A stretch of 64,000 nt of DNA from Acidiflorens sp963847715 (GCA_963847715.1 CAWKAZ010000013.1:186001-250000); one strand, 5' to 3'. Counted from the stretch's first letter, positions 50,518 through 59,986 are shown. Notes: a model not told the origin generated them from the sequence alone. Made by a program: numbers and translations.

Positions 50518-53214
50518 ATGATCGGCACAACGGTTTCCCACTACCGCATTCTTGAGATGTTGGGCGGTGGGGGAATGGGAGTCGTCTACAAAGCGGAAGA
50601 CACTGCGCTCGGGCGCTCGGTCGCCCTGAAGTTTCTGCCCGAAGAAGCTTCGCAGGATCCGCAAGCGCTCGAACGTTTTCGGCGCGAAGCGCGAGCCGCT
50701 TCCTCACTCAATCATCCGAACATTTGCACGATTCACGAGATCGGACAGCACGATGGACGCCTGTTCATCGTCATGGAGTGCCTCACCGGCCAGACTCTCA
50801 AGCACCTGATTCAAGGCAGGCCGATGGATCTGGAGACGATGCTCAACATCGGCATTGAAGTGGCCGATGCGCTGGAGGCAGCGCACAGCAAGGGCATCGT
50901 ACATCGCGATATCAAGCCCGCAAATATTTTTGTGACCGACCGCGGCCACGCGAAAGTCCTCGACTTTGGACTAGCGAAAGTCGCACGCAACAGCAAGCCG
51001 GGTCTCGACGAGTCGCAGACCAGAGGCGATGCGAGCGCACTCGACCTGACCAGCCCTGGGACTGCAGTGGGCACGGTCGCTTACATGTCTCCCGAGCAGT
51101 TACGCGGCAAGGAACTGGACGGGCGCACGGATCTGTTTTCATTCGGAGTTGTGCTCTACGAGATGGCGACGGGAGTGGGCCCGTTTCGAGGCGAGACATC
51201 GGCGGTCATCACCGAGGCGATCCTCAATCGCGCACCCACGACCGCTACAAAACTGCGGCCGCAGTTGCCTGTAAAGCTCGAAGAAACGATCAACAAGGCC
51301 TTGGAGAAAGACCCCGAGCTGCGTTGCCAGACCGCGGCCGAGCTGCGCGCCGATCTAAAGCGGCTCCAGCGTTCCCTCGATTCGTCACGGACTTCGGTGG
51401 TGTCGGAAGCCAGTTCGAGCGATTCTCAGATCGGCACTTCGCCCTCGGCAGCGACGTCCTTATCTCGCTCAGCGTCGACATCCCTTACCACGGCAGGAAC
51501 TAACAAAAAACCGGCTCTCTCCCATCTGGTTCTAGCGATTTGTACTTTGTTAGCGCTGGCTGCGGGGCTTTATGGCGGCAAAGTGTTTTTCTCGACCCAG
51601 CTTCCGCCGCCACCGACTTATCGGCAACTCACTTTCCGCAGGGGCAGCATTCGCTCCGCGCGCTTTGCTCCCGATGGACAGACCATTCTCTACAGCGCTG
51701 CGTGGCAAGGCGGCCCGGTGGATGTTTTCACCGCGCGTCCCGAAGCCCCGGAAGCGCGCTCCATGGGCCTCAGCCGCACCCAGCTTGTTTCGGTCTCTTC
51801 CGCATCGGAGATGGCCGTCCTGCTGAACAGCAAAGCCATCGGCACCTGGGTGAACATGGGCACACTGGCGCGCGCTCCACTGGTTGGAGGCGCGCCCCGT
51901 GAAGTGCTCGAGCAGGTGCAGTGGGCAGACTGGGCAGCCGATGGAAGCAGCCTCGCTGTGGTGCGTGATTTGGGCGGCCGCAATCGGCTCGAATTTCCAA
52001 TCGGCAAGGCGCTGTACGAAACCGGAGGCTGGATCGGACATCCACGTGTTTCTCCGAAAGGCGACCTGATCGCCTTCATCGATCATCCGGTGCAGGGCGA
52101 CGACAGCGGATCGCTCGCAGTCGTCGATATGACGGGCAAAAAGAAAACCCTCTCTGGCGAATGGTTCACGATTCAAGGCGTCGCGTGGTCTCCGGACGGC
52201 AAAGAGATCTGGTTCACCGCCAGCAAGTCAGGCGTTGATCGCACCTTGTATGCGACCACCCTCGATGGCAAGGAGCGCATGGTATTGCGCCTGCCCGGCG
52301 CGGTCATGATCTTCGACATTTTCAAGGATGGCCGGGTTCTGCTGATGCGCGCCAGTTGGCGCCGCGAATTGATCGGCATGACGCCCGATGACGGCAAGCA
52401 GCACGATCTTTCCTGGTTGGACTACAGCTATCCTGCGGATCTATCGGGAGATGGCAAAACGCTGCTCTTCGATGAAGAGGGCGGCGGCGGTTCGCTCGAC
52501 TACTCAAAGTCAGGTGGGTTGTCGTACGCCGTCTACATCCGCAAGACGGACGGCTCGCCCGCGGTTCTGCTGGGAGAGGGCGGAGCCGTGGCCTTGTCAC
52601 CGGACGGCAAGTCGGTGATTGCCCAGACCCAGGACTCTCCGTCGCAACTCCGATTGTTGACGACCGGTGCCGGCGAAGCCAAGGACCTGACGAAAGACAC
52701 GATGAACCACTCCTGGTCCAAGTGGTTTCCCGACGGAAAGCGCATACTTTTTTCCGGCAACGAGCCGGGCAAGGGCGTAAAGCTGTATGTCTGGGACGTA
52801 GCTTCCGGGAAAAGTGAAGCGATCACTCCCGAAGGCGTGAACGGCACCGCATTCGTGATCTCTCCCGACTCGCAGTCGGTTGCGGCGATCGGGCCCGACC
52901 AGAAGGGCTATCTCTACCCGGTAGCAGGCGGCGATTCGCGCGTGCTTGCAGGGCTCAACCCCGGAGAGCAGCCCATCACCTTCAGCAGCGACGGCAGTTC
53001 CATCTACATCTATCAGCCCGGAGAACTGCCGGCGAGTGTCTACCGCCTCGACATACACACTGGCCAGCGCACGCTCTGGAAGCAACTCATGCCCTCCGAC
53101 CCTGCCGGAGTCGAGACGATTGGTCCCATCCTCATGACGCCCGACGCCAAGACCTGCGTATTCGGATATCACCGCATGCTAGCCGACCTCTACCTGGTCG
53201 AAGGGCTGAAGTAA
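50518..53214 (+). CDS. Membrane serine/threonine kinase with WD40-like propeller
   Basis: An 898-residue PknB-type receptor kinase: glycine loop GGGGMGVVYKAE, Lys38, catalytic IVHRDIKPANIF, VLDFGLAK, APE-like YMSPEQLRG. A Ser/Thr-rich juxtamembrane region, one transmembrane helix at ~341-363 (VLAICTLLALAAGLYGGKVFF), then an extracytoplasmic PD40/WD40-like propeller (FAPDGQTILYS, WSPDGKEIWFT, FPDGKRILFSGN). Typical of Acidobacteriota. The ligand and substrates are unknown. Confidence 0.94.
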   Translation: MIGTTVSHYRILEMLGGGGMGVVYKAEDTALGRSVALKFLPEEASQDPQALERFRREARAASSLNHPNICTIHEIGQHDGRLFIVMECLTGQTLKHLIQGRPMDLETMLNIGIEVADALEAAHSKGIVHRDIKPANIFVTDRGHAKVLDFGLAKVARNSKPGLDESQTRGDASALDLTSPGTAVGTVAYMSPEQLRGKELDGRTDLFSFGVVLYEMATGVGPFRGETSAVITEAILNRAPTTATKLRPQLPVKLEETINKALEKDPELRCQTAAELRADLKRLQRSLDSSRTSVVSEASSSDSQIGTSPSAATSLSRSASTSLTTAGTNKKPALSHLVLAICTLLALAAGLYGGKVFFSTQLPPPPTYRQLTFRRGSIRSARFAPDGQTILYSAAWQGGPVDVFTARPEAPEARSMGLSRTQLVSVSSASEMAVLLNSKAIGTWVNMGTLARAPLVGGAPREVLEQVQWADWAADGSSLAVVRDLGGRNRLEFPIGKALYETGGWIGHPRVSPKGDLIAFIDHPVQGDDSGSLAVVDMTGKKKTLSGEWFTIQGVAWSPDGKEIWFTASKSGVDRTLYATTLDGKERMVLRLPGAVMIFDIFKDGRVLLMRASWRRELIGMTPDDGKQHDLSWLDYSYPADLSGDGKTLLFDEEGGGGSLDYSKSGGLSYAVYIRKTDGSPAVLLGEGGAVALSPDGKSVIAQTQDSPSQLRLLTTGAGEAKDLTKDTMNHSWSKWFPDGKRILFSGNEPGKGVKLYVWDVASGKSEAITPEGVNGTAFVISPDSQSVAAIGPDQKGYLYPVAGGDSRVLAGLNPGEQPITFSSDGSSIYIYQPGELPASVYRLDIHTGQRTLWKQLMPSDPAGVETIGPILMTPDAKTCVFGYHRMLADLYLVEGLK

Positions 53215-53221
53215 TCACCAG

Positions 53222-53300
53222 GTCTTGTATCGGGGTATCGCTTTAGCGATGCCGTAACTTCTTCGATTACAAATGTCCCTTTAGGGGCTGGGCATAGGGA
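53222..53300. repeat. Dispersed hairpin repeat (TATCGCTTTAGCGAT type), copy 1
   Basis: Contains ATCGCTTTAGCGAT and CCCTTTAGGGGCTG palindromes. A clearly related copy with the same order of parts lies at 59987-60062. Both follow genes, one at the end of the kinase gene and one before the VOC gene. Confidence 0.7.
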
Positions 53301-53378
53301 GCCGAGTTCTTTCCGCAGCTGTTTAGCCCTGCCGGACGACCCCATTTGTGCCTGAAGCGTCGCTTATCAAATGCGCCG

Positions 53379-54431
53379 CTAGTCACCCTTCTTTACGCTT
53401 CTCATCCCAAACCGCTCCTCCACCACTTTCAGATCGCGCGTGAGCAGAATTGCCGCCCCTAACGTCGCGCGACTGCCGCCCGGATACGTGTACCGCAGAT
53501 CGCGAAAGCGCACCAGATACGCGGCGTGCGTGTTATCTCCCGGATCAACCGGCAGCACCTCCGTCTCGGTAATCGGATACTGCGCCCAGCTCAAATAAAC
53601 TCGCCCGAGATAAGTCTGCTTGGCGGCAAGCGTAGCCGGAGTCTCCTCGGGCTTGTAACGAATCTGCATGCGGCCTTCGGGATCGACTTCGGGGCCGAGC
53701 GAACTGACATTCATCAGGGCAAAGAACCCAGGCGTCTCCGCGACCCCATACCAGCGAAAAGGATTCAGCGGATACGAATAGGCAGAGATGCGCACCGCAT
53801 CGACTCCCTGATACGTTCGCGCCTCGAGTGCGGCCAGAGCGCGACGGTGCTGGTAGTCGCACAGTCCCCAATAAGCGAATACGCCGAGGAGAGCCACAGT
53901 AGCGGCAAAACGGCCCGGCGGGCCCTTCTGCCGCGCGCCGATTTCCTGATTGATCAGCGAAAACAGCGCAGGCACGATCAGGCCGAGCGTCATTACAACG
54001 AGAAGAATCGGTTCGACGATGTAGATGATGTCCCACGAAACCCAGCGCTCGGAAAACGGCCAGAACGGGCGGACGCCGTAGCTGTTGGTGTAGTCGAGCA
54101 GGATGTGGCTGAGCCCGGCGAGACAAGCGTAGGCGTAAAGCAGTCCCCAGCGTGGCGGAAGATTCGGATTGCGCGTCTTGCGCCCCCGCAGACGCCAGAT
54201 TCCATACACAAACGCGACAACCACGGCAGCGACAATCGGCACGCCAAGAAAAGAATGCGTGAAGCCGCGATGATGGTTGAGCCCAAACGCCGACCCCCAA
54301 AATCGGCTGACCACATCAAGATCCGGAGCCTCCGCCGCCAGCGTGAGCGTGGCAGTAGCGAGCGCAGTCTTGCGGTTCAGTCCGGCGCGGCCCATGTTAG
54401 CGCCGAATAAAAAGTGAGTGACGGGTTCCAA
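53379..54431 (-). CDS. YdjM-like membrane-bound metal-dependent hydrolase
   Basis: A 350-residue protein beginning MEPVTHFLFGANMGRAGLNRK, the typical start of the YdjM/DUF457 family. AEAPDLDVVSRFWG and HHRGFTHSFLG supply the metal-binding Asp/His cluster, and LSHILLDYTNSYG a further His/Asp. Several helices follow, and a C-terminal soluble domain of ~150 residues. Family role: predicted membrane hydrolase; substrate unknown. Confidence 0.87.
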   Translation of the reverse strand: MEPVTHFLFGANMGRAGLNRKTALATATLTLAAEAPDLDVVSRFWGSAFGLNHHRGFTHSFLGVPIVAAVVVAFVYGIWRLRGRKTRNPNLPPRWGLLYAYACLAGLSHILLDYTNSYGVRPFWPFSERWVSWDIIYIVEPILLVVMTLGLIVPALFSLINQEIGARQKGPPGRFAATVALLGVFAYWGLCDYQHRRALAALEARTYQGVDAVRISAYSYPLNPFRWYGVAETPGFFALMNVSSLGPEVDPEGRMQIRYKPEETPATLAAKQTYLGRVYLSWAQYPITETEVLPVDPGDNTHAAYLVRFRDLRYTYPGGSRATLGAAILLTRDLKVVEERFGMRSVKKGD

Positions 54432-54662
54432 GTGGCTTAGGAGAGTTTAGCGGAAAAAGCAGCGAGGGGTGGCGCGTTGACTGAGCAGATGCCACCCGCC
54501 ATTAGGCAATCGCCAGATTTCAACAGTTAGTGGGTTTCCAGATTCTGGAGAGTGGGTGTGGACAGTATTGTTGCATTTGGTTTGCCTGAACTATTGCTCG
54601 CAACAACGATCACGGGGTTAGTGTGGGCCGCCCAGCAAATGTTAGATTGAAGGCTAAATTCC

Positions 54663-55328
54663 ATGGCGAAGTCCGAACTCATCACTCGTCCTCTAACCGC
54701 GGCCGAACGAAGATGGTTGAGGTTCGTCGCCGCCCGACGAGAGCGGTTCCTACTACGCGCGGGTCCGTTCCTGATGCTGCTAGTCGGAAGTGTGTTGTTT
54801 GGCGGTCTTTGGGGGCTCTCGGTATTGGCAACAAGGGCAGATAAAGCCGGGCCGTCATGGCGTGTATTTGCGGTGTTCTGGCTCGTAGTTGGCACCGCTA
54901 TTACCCTATGGGCATATCGTGATGTGAAACCACACGCTCATGTCCTGCAAGAAAAACTACGAAGTGCGTTGCGGCGGAACGCAGCATGTGAAATCCGTAT
55001 CAGCTCGAGCATGGTCATTGAATGCGAGAGCAAGCAGGATCGTAAGAAGGGGTGGTATGGGTTTCAGTTGGAGGACGAGCTCATCGTGTTCGTGAGCGCG
55101 CGATTCTGTCAGCGTGTCCGAGGATTCCCCACTTCCGATTTCTCAATCGTTGACATTGCAGACGAAAGGGGAAGAGTCGTTGCTGGATATGCGAGGAGCC
55201 ACGGCGAACCACTAGTACCTCTCCGCACCATTTCCAAGCAGGAGGCAGTGCGGCTAAGGATTCCGGCGCACATGGAAATCGTAAGCGGCAATCTCACGCA
55301 GATTGATTCCTTGCTGAGCTTGCAGTGA
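54663..55328 (+). CDS. Membrane protein of unknown function
   Basis: A 221-residue protein with two transmembrane helices (FLMLLVGSVLFGGLWGLSVLA and VFAVFWLVVGTAITLWAY) and a C-terminal soluble domain (IRISSSMVIECESKQDRKKGWYGFQLEDELIVFVS). That domain contains a VHS/YcxB-like beta pattern. No named family. Codon use looks less GC-biased than the neighbours. Confidence 0.6.
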   Translation: MAKSELITRPLTAAERRWLRFVAARRERFLLRAGPFLMLLVGSVLFGGLWGLSVLATRADKAGPSWRVFAVFWLVVGTAITLWAYRDVKPHAHVLQEKLRSALRRNAACEIRISSSMVIECESKQDRKKGWYGFQLEDELIVFVSARFCQRVRGFPTSDFSIVDIADERGRVVAGYARSHGEPLVPLRTISKQEAVRLRIPAHMEIVSGNLTQIDSLLSLQ

Positions 55329-55432
55329 CGAAAAATCCCAAATTTCACCTATAACTGCGACGCGATTGCCAGCCCACTTCTCAAATTGCACGAGAAGTCG
55401 GCGTCTGGACTTGGGTTCAGAGTTCTCATACC

Positions 55433-55849
55433 ATGTCCCGCATGAAAAAAGCGAAAGCCATCAAGCGCGGTTCTGCGACGAAGGGTAGAGTTGCTCCGAA
55501 AAGCGTCGACGATTATCTTTCCACCGTTCCAGAACCTGCCCTCAGCACTCTGAAAAAGATTCGCGCAGCGATCCGGTCGGCTGCGCCGCCAGAGGCTACC
55601 GAAGTCATCAGCTATGGGATCCCTGCCTTCAGGCACAAACAAGTCCTGATGTGGTACGCCGCCTTCTCGAAGCACTGCAGTCTGTTCCCCACAGGAGCGA
55701 TCATCGAAAAATTCAAAGACGAACTGAAAGGCTGCACGATATCGAAAGGCACGATCCAGTTCCCGACGGACAAGCCTTTGTCGTCTGCGCTGATTAAAAA
55801 GATGGTGAAGGCGCGAATCGCGCAGATTGAAAGCAAGAAAAAGTCTTGA
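55433..55849 (+). CDS. DUF1801 / YdhG-like protein
   Basis: A 138-residue protein: Lys-rich start, then VDDYLSTVPEPALSTLKKIRAAIRSAAPPEATEVISYGIPAF and KGTIQFPTDKPLSSALIKKMVKARI, the DUF1801 pattern (YdhG/YjhX-like). Structures in the family have an iron-chaperone-like fold; the function is unsettled. Confidence 0.85.
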   Translation: MSRMKKAKAIKRGSATKGRVAPKSVDDYLSTVPEPALSTLKKIRAAIRSAAPPEATEVISYGIPAFRHKQVLMWYAAFSKHCSLFPTGAIIEKFKDELKGCTISKGTIQFPTDKPLSSALIKKMVKARIAQIESKKKS

Positions 55850-55895
55850 AGGACGCATCTCAAGCCTCCACACGCTCGCGGCCCAAACCGACGCG

Positions 55896-56852
55896 TTAGT
55901 TCTTTGCGGCTGGAGCAACGATCGACAGCGAATCCGCCTCCATGGTCATACGCGCCGGAAGCCGGCCAAGCAACTCTCCGTCGGCCTCGACGTAAACTCT
56001 TTCCTCGCCACTGACCTCATGCCCGTTTTTCTCCGGCAGCTTGCACACCACTTCCGAGCAGTTAACCAGATCGATGCCTTCGATTACCCATTCGCGCCCG
56101 AGCAGCCGCCCCGCCACATACTGCAGATAAGCATTGCGGCTGGCAGTGCGGCACATCACGGCCCGCAGATGATTGCAATCGAGCGAGGCTCCCGGAACCA
56201 GCTCACGCAAGATGTTTCCAAAAAACTTGATTCTCACCGCCAGCAGTTCCGTAAGCAACGCTTGCTGGCGTTCCCCGGAGCCGTTCGCGTACTCGACCTC
56301 GAAACGCCGCATATTGTAGGTCGCCCACAGCTGCCACGCTTTGAAGTAGTAGGCAGTCATGCCAGAGCGGTTCTTGAGCTGCGAGGTCAACTTATAGAAG
56401 AGATGAGCGTCGACTCCGATTCCAGCGGCCACGGTGAAATATCGCGCCGCCCGTTTCCCGTGAAAATCTTCGTACTCCACGCGGCCCAGACCGATGCGGC
56501 GAAGAGCCCCCTCGACTGCCACCTTCGCCGCAGCCTCAGGACGTAGCGGTATCCCCAGATCATGAGCAAGCGCATTCGCCGTGCCGAACGGAAGAATGCC
56601 GAGCGCAACCGGAGTGCCCGCCAATCCCTGAATCACGTCGTGGATCGTGCCATCGCCTCCGCACGCGAACACCGTATCGCTGCCATCAGCGACGGCGCAG
56701 CGAGTGTTATCAGTCGCCTCCTGGCTCGAGCGGCAGACCGTGAGCTCGGTGCGCATCCCAGCCGACTGAATCACGCCGATGGCATGGTTCAGTTCTGCGT
56801 CGCGTCCGCGGCGTCCGGAGTTGGGATTAAACAGAATTGTGACTTTGTGCAT
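55896..56852 (-). CDS. YegS/diacylglycerol kinase-family lipid kinase
   Basis: A 318-residue protein starting VTILFNPNSGRRGRD with GGDGTIHDVIQGLAGT, LGILPFGTANALAHDLG, YFTVAAGIGVD and a C-terminal beta domain VYVEADGELLG. DAGK catalytic fold. Probably phosphorylates a membrane lipid; the substrate is not predictable. Confidence 0.91.
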   Translation of the reverse strand: MHKVTILFNPNSGRRGRDAELNHAIGVIQSAGMRTELTVCRSSQEATDNTRCAVADGSDTVFACGGDGTIHDVIQGLAGTPVALGILPFGTANALAHDLGIPLRPEAAAKVAVEGALRRIGLGRVEYEDFHGKRAARYFTVAAGIGVDAHLFYKLTSQLKNRSGMTAYYFKAWQLWATYNMRRFEVEYANGSGERQQALLTELLAVRIKFFGNILRELVPGASLDCNHLRAVMCRTASRNAYLQYVAGRLLGREWVIEGIDLVNCSEVVCKLPEKNGHEVSGEERVYVEADGELLGRLPARMTMEADSLSIVAPAAKN

Positions 56853-56888
56853 GCGTCGGCTGGCTTCTTCTAGAACTCTGCTTTGAGT

Positions 56889-57374
56889 TTACCGCACGCC
56901 CCACTCCCACATCCCGAACATCGCCTTCTGCGGGATCGGATGTCCGGCCTGGCGAGCGAGCATGGTGATTTGTCCGCGATGATGCGCGTCGTGCGCGATC
57001 AGATAACCGAAAAATCCAGCGACGTCGGGACGAAACCCTTTGACGCGGCCATCGCCCTCTAGCGACAACCGCAGAACTTCTCTTAGCGCGAACCGGCTGG
57101 CGTCGATCGCTTTCTGAGCCTGCGCGGGTGTGACGGTGAAGCGGTCAAGCTGGTCTGGGATTTTTCCTTTCGTAGCCTTCAACCACATGACGCGCACATT
57201 ATGCATGTGCGCGACGATGGCAGCAATGTTGCGCCCCTTGCTCCCGGGCGGCTCGGCACGCCAAGCAGCGGCCGGCAAGTTCTCAAGCAAGTACTGGTTG
57301 ATGCGATCGTTGGTGTCGAAGGCGGCAAGCAGAGCTTCCGACAGAACAAAAGGTGCGACTGACTTTTTCGGCAT
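56889..57374 (-). CDS. DinB-family protein
   Basis: A 161-residue protein with the DinB bundle: NLPAAAWRAEPPG, IAAIVAHMHNVRVMWLK and FFGYLIAHDAHHRGQITMLARQAG, the last two supplying the His ligands. It is the third DinB paralogue in this window (with 8092-8607 and 23621-24166). Possibly a thiol-dependent transferase. Confidence 0.88.
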   Translation of the reverse strand: MPKKSVAPFVLSEALLAAFDTNDRINQYLLENLPAAAWRAEPPGSKGRNIAAIVAHMHNVRVMWLKATKGKIPDQLDRFTVTPAQAQKAIDASRFALREVLRLSLEGDGRVKGFRPDVAGFFGYLIAHDAHHRGQITMLARQAGHPIPQKAMFGMWEWGVR

Positions 57375-57523
57375 AGCAATTCCAGCAAAGAGTCCTTCGG
57401 CCCGATAGGTTAACAGGCAAGTTGCGTCCGCGGCCAGTCTGCACTAAGCTTGCCCGCAAAAGCTGTCGGGGCATTCTTTCCCTCACAAGAAATTCGTCAA
57501 GACTCACTCAGGAGGAAGTCCGC

Positions 57524-59263
57524 ATGAAACGGCTGGCGAGTGCTCATGGTGCCAAGTTTCAAGGTTTCGGAGTTTCAAAGTTTCAAGGAAAACGCAGCTT
57601 TACTTTGAAACCTTGCAACCTTGAAACTCTGAAACCTGTTCTTCTGACAATCATTCTTTCCTTCACAATCGCAGCTTTTTCCCAAGATCACGATATGGGC
57701 GCGATGAGGCCGGCCACGTTGATGAAGGGTCTCGGCGATTTGCACCATCCCGTCTCCACGAAGAACGCCGAAGCCCAGGAGTTCTTCGATCAGGGACTGC
57801 GCCTGATCTACGCCTTCAATCACAACGAGGCCGCTCGCTCGTTTCGGAAGGCGGCAGAACTTGATCCCAAACTCGCCATGGCCTATTGGGGTGTTGCCGA
57901 GGCCGTGGGCCCGAACTACAACGATCCCGCGAGCGAGGAGCGCTTCAAGCAGGCGCATGACGCGATACAAAAGGCGGTCGACTTGAGCGGTAGCGCCCCC
58001 GAATCCGAGCGCGCCTACATTATGGCCATGGCGAAACGCTTCCCTGCCGACCCAAAGTCCGATCTGCACAAGGCAGCAGAGGACTATCACGATGCCATGC
58101 GTGAAGTGGTGAAGAATTATCCCGACGATCTGGATGCGGCCACATTATTCGCCGAATCAGGCATGAATCTGCATCCGTGGGGACTGTGGCATCAGGACGG
58201 AACGCCGGAAGCCGGGACGGAAGAAATCGTGGCTACGCTCGAGTCGGTGATGAAGCGCAATCCCGACCACCTCGGCGCGCTCCATTACTACATTCATGCG
58301 GTCGAGGCGTCGAATTCTCCTGAGCGCGCGATGGCAGCGGCGAACCGGCTCGCCGCGCAGGCTCCCGCCGCCGGACACATCGTGCACATGCCGGCGCATG
58401 TCTACATCCGCACCGGAGATTACGCCGCTGCAGTGAAAACGAACGAAGAAGCAGCCGCCGCCGATCGCGCCTACATCAAGAGCAGCGGCGCGCAGGGAAT
58501 GTATCCGATGATGTATTACAGCCACAATCTCCACTTCATCGCGATGTGCTCGGCCATGACAGGAGACTATGCCGAAGCGCACAAAGCAGCGGACATGCTT
58601 GCAGAGCACGTCGGCCCGTTCGTGAAAGACATGCCTCCGGTCGAAGGCTTCATGACGATCCCCATGGCGGTCGATGTGCGCTTCCACAAGTGGGACGCGA
58701 TTCTGGCGATGAAAGCTCCCGACGCGGAGATGAAGACCACGACCGGCTTCTGGCACTTTGCCCGAGGCATGGCGCTGGCGGGAAAGGGCAAGCTCACCGA
58801 GGCCGAGGCGGAATACAAGGTTGTCGCCGACGCCGAAAAAGCGACGCCTCCCGATGTCGTCTTCACCATGCCTATTAACAACAAGACGAAAGACATCCTC
58901 AAGATTGCCGAAGACGTGCTCGGAGCGCAGATCGCGCTGGCGAAAAAAGACAATCCGGCAGCAGCGGAAATGCTGCGCGACGCCGTTGCCGTGCAGGACA
59001 CGCTGAAATACAACGAGCCGCAAGATTGGTTCTTTCCGGTACGCGAGTCGCTGGGCGGAGTGTTGCTGATGAGTGGCGACGCCAAAGGCGCGGAGCAGGT
59101 CTTCCGCGATGACCTGGCACGGACCGCTCGCAATCCACGGTCGTTGTTTGGCTTGCATCAGGCGCTGAAAGGGGAAGACCGCAATTCCGACGCCTGGTTC
59201 GTTGAGCAGGAGTATCACAAAGCATGGAAGGGCTCAGAGTTGAAGGTGGAGGACTTGGTCTGA
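57524..59263 (+). CDS. Secreted TPR-repeat protein with a repeat-lengthened signal peptide
   Basis: ATG 57524 has AGGAGG seven bases upstream. The product is 579 residues. The signal peptide n-region (MKRLASAHGA) is separated from its hydrophobic core (VLLTIILSFTIAAFSQ) by ~29 residues (KFQGFGVSKFQGKRSFTL...) encoded by an inserted octamer hairpin. The mature part has TPR-like helices (AEAQEFFDQGLRLIYAFNHNEAARSFRKAAELDPKLAM), HYYIHAVEAS and HMPAHVYIRTGDY motifs found in a family of conserved secreted proteins. Function unknown. Confidence 0.85.
   Translation: MKRLASAHGAKFQGFGVSKFQGKRSFTLKPCNLETLKPVLLTIILSFTIAAFSQDHDMGAMRPATLMKGLGDLHHPVSTKNAEAQEFFDQGLRLIYAFNHNEAARSFRKAAELDPKLAMAYWGVAEAVGPNYNDPASEERFKQAHDAIQKAVDLSGSAPESERAYIMAMAKRFPADPKSDLHKAAEDYHDAMREVVKNYPDDLDAATLFAESGMNLHPWGLWHQDGTPEAGTEEIVATLESVMKRNPDHLGALHYYIHAVEASNSPERAMAAANRLAAQAPAAGHIVHMPAHVYIRTGDYAAAVKTNEEAAAADRAYIKSSGAQGMYPMMYYSHNLHFIAMCSAMTGDYAEAHKAADMLAEHVGPFVKDMPPVEGFMTIPMAVDVRFHKWDAILAMKAPDAEMKTTTGFWHFARGMALAGKGKLTEAEAEYKVVADAEKATPPDVVFTMPINNKTKDILKIAEDVLGAQIALAKKDNPAAAEMLRDAVAVQDTLKYNEPQDWFFPVRESLGGVLLMSGDAKGAEQVFRDDLARTARNPRSLFGLHQALKGEDRNSDAWFVEQEYHKAWKGSELKVEDLV
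57556..57637. repeat. Octamer-unit inverted repeat inside the TPR gene, copy 12
   Basis: The left arm (57556-57588) has GTTTCAAG/GTTTCGGA/GTTTCAAA units. The right arm (57603-57637) has CCTTGAAA/CTCTGAAA units, complementary. It is located in the signal-peptide coding part without breaking the frame. Confidence 0.8.
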
Positions 59264-59328
59264 GGTGAGGGCTTGGTGTGAATTGACCGATACCAGCTCC
59301 GACCTATTTGTCGCCCGTTCTGATCTGT

Positions 59329-59412
59329 CAGCCGCGAAGCGGCGCAAGAATGCAGCCCACGGCGCAAGCCGTGGGAACAAGAGGAAATAAATCAAGCCCG
59401 AAGGGGCGAAAT
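59329..59412. repeat. Cluster of dispersed palindromes, second copy of the CAGCCGCGAAGCGGCG type
   Basis: At 59329-59350 is a near copy of 4337-4358. At 59356-59375 is CCCACGGC-GCAA-GCCGTGGG, a perfect 8-bp stem. Both lie in the gap between the TPR gene and the GNAT gene, where no gene is seen. Confidence 0.6.
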
Positions 59413-59444
59413 AGCGGCTCAATTTGCGGAGTTATGACCTTGTT

Positions 59445-59963
59445 TTACTTGCCGGAGACGGAGCTTTTCTCCACCGAATAGACGCAGTGTCGAAATCCCC
59501 GCCAGTCAACCTCTTTCCAAATTGTCATTCCGTTGCGCTCGGCAACGCGCCGCGACGGCACATTCTCAGGGCGTATCAGTGAAATCAGACGCTCCGCCTT
59601 CACGTGCGCGAAAGCCCAATCACGGCAAGCAACCGCTGCCTCAGTCGCCAGGCCCTGCCCCCAGAAGTCACGCCGCAAGTGGTATCCGATCTCATAGAGA
59701 CACTCGCCATCGACCTCCTGCACGAGGATGCCGCAGTCGCCAATCAGTTCCTGTGTCTCAGTCAACTCCATCGCCCAGAGGCCGACCCCGTCGTCGTGGT
59801 AACGCTGAATGTTGCGCGCAATCCATTCCTCAACTCCCGCTCGATCGTAGGGAGCAGGGTAGTAGCGCATGGTTTCGGCATCAGAGAGAATCCGGCTCAG
59901 GGCGTCAGCATCTTGCGTGACGAACTCGCGGAGCGATAGTCGCGCGGTGCGGAGGATCGTCAT
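59445..59963 (-). CDS. GNAT-family N-acetyltransferase (RimJ/RimL-like)
   Basis: The 172-residue product from ATG 59963 (MTILRTARLSLREF) has the RimJ/L-type layout: TMRYYPAPYDRAGVEEWI, ELIGDCGILVQEVDGECLYEIGYHLRRDFWGQGLATEA (acetyl-CoA P-loop RxxGxG-like) and NVPSRRVAERNGMT. Target unknown. Seven codons upstream an alternative ATG exists. Confidence 0.88.
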   Translation of the reverse strand: MTILRTARLSLREFVTQDADALSRILSDAETMRYYPAPYDRAGVEEWIARNIQRYHDDGVGLWAMELTETQELIGDCGILVQEVDGECLYEIGYHLRRDFWGQGLATEAAVACRDWAFAHVKAERLISLIRPENVPSRRVAERNGMTIWKEVDWRGFRHCVYSVEKSSVSGK

Positions 59964-59986
59964 CGGTGAAAGACTGCTTTGCAAGG

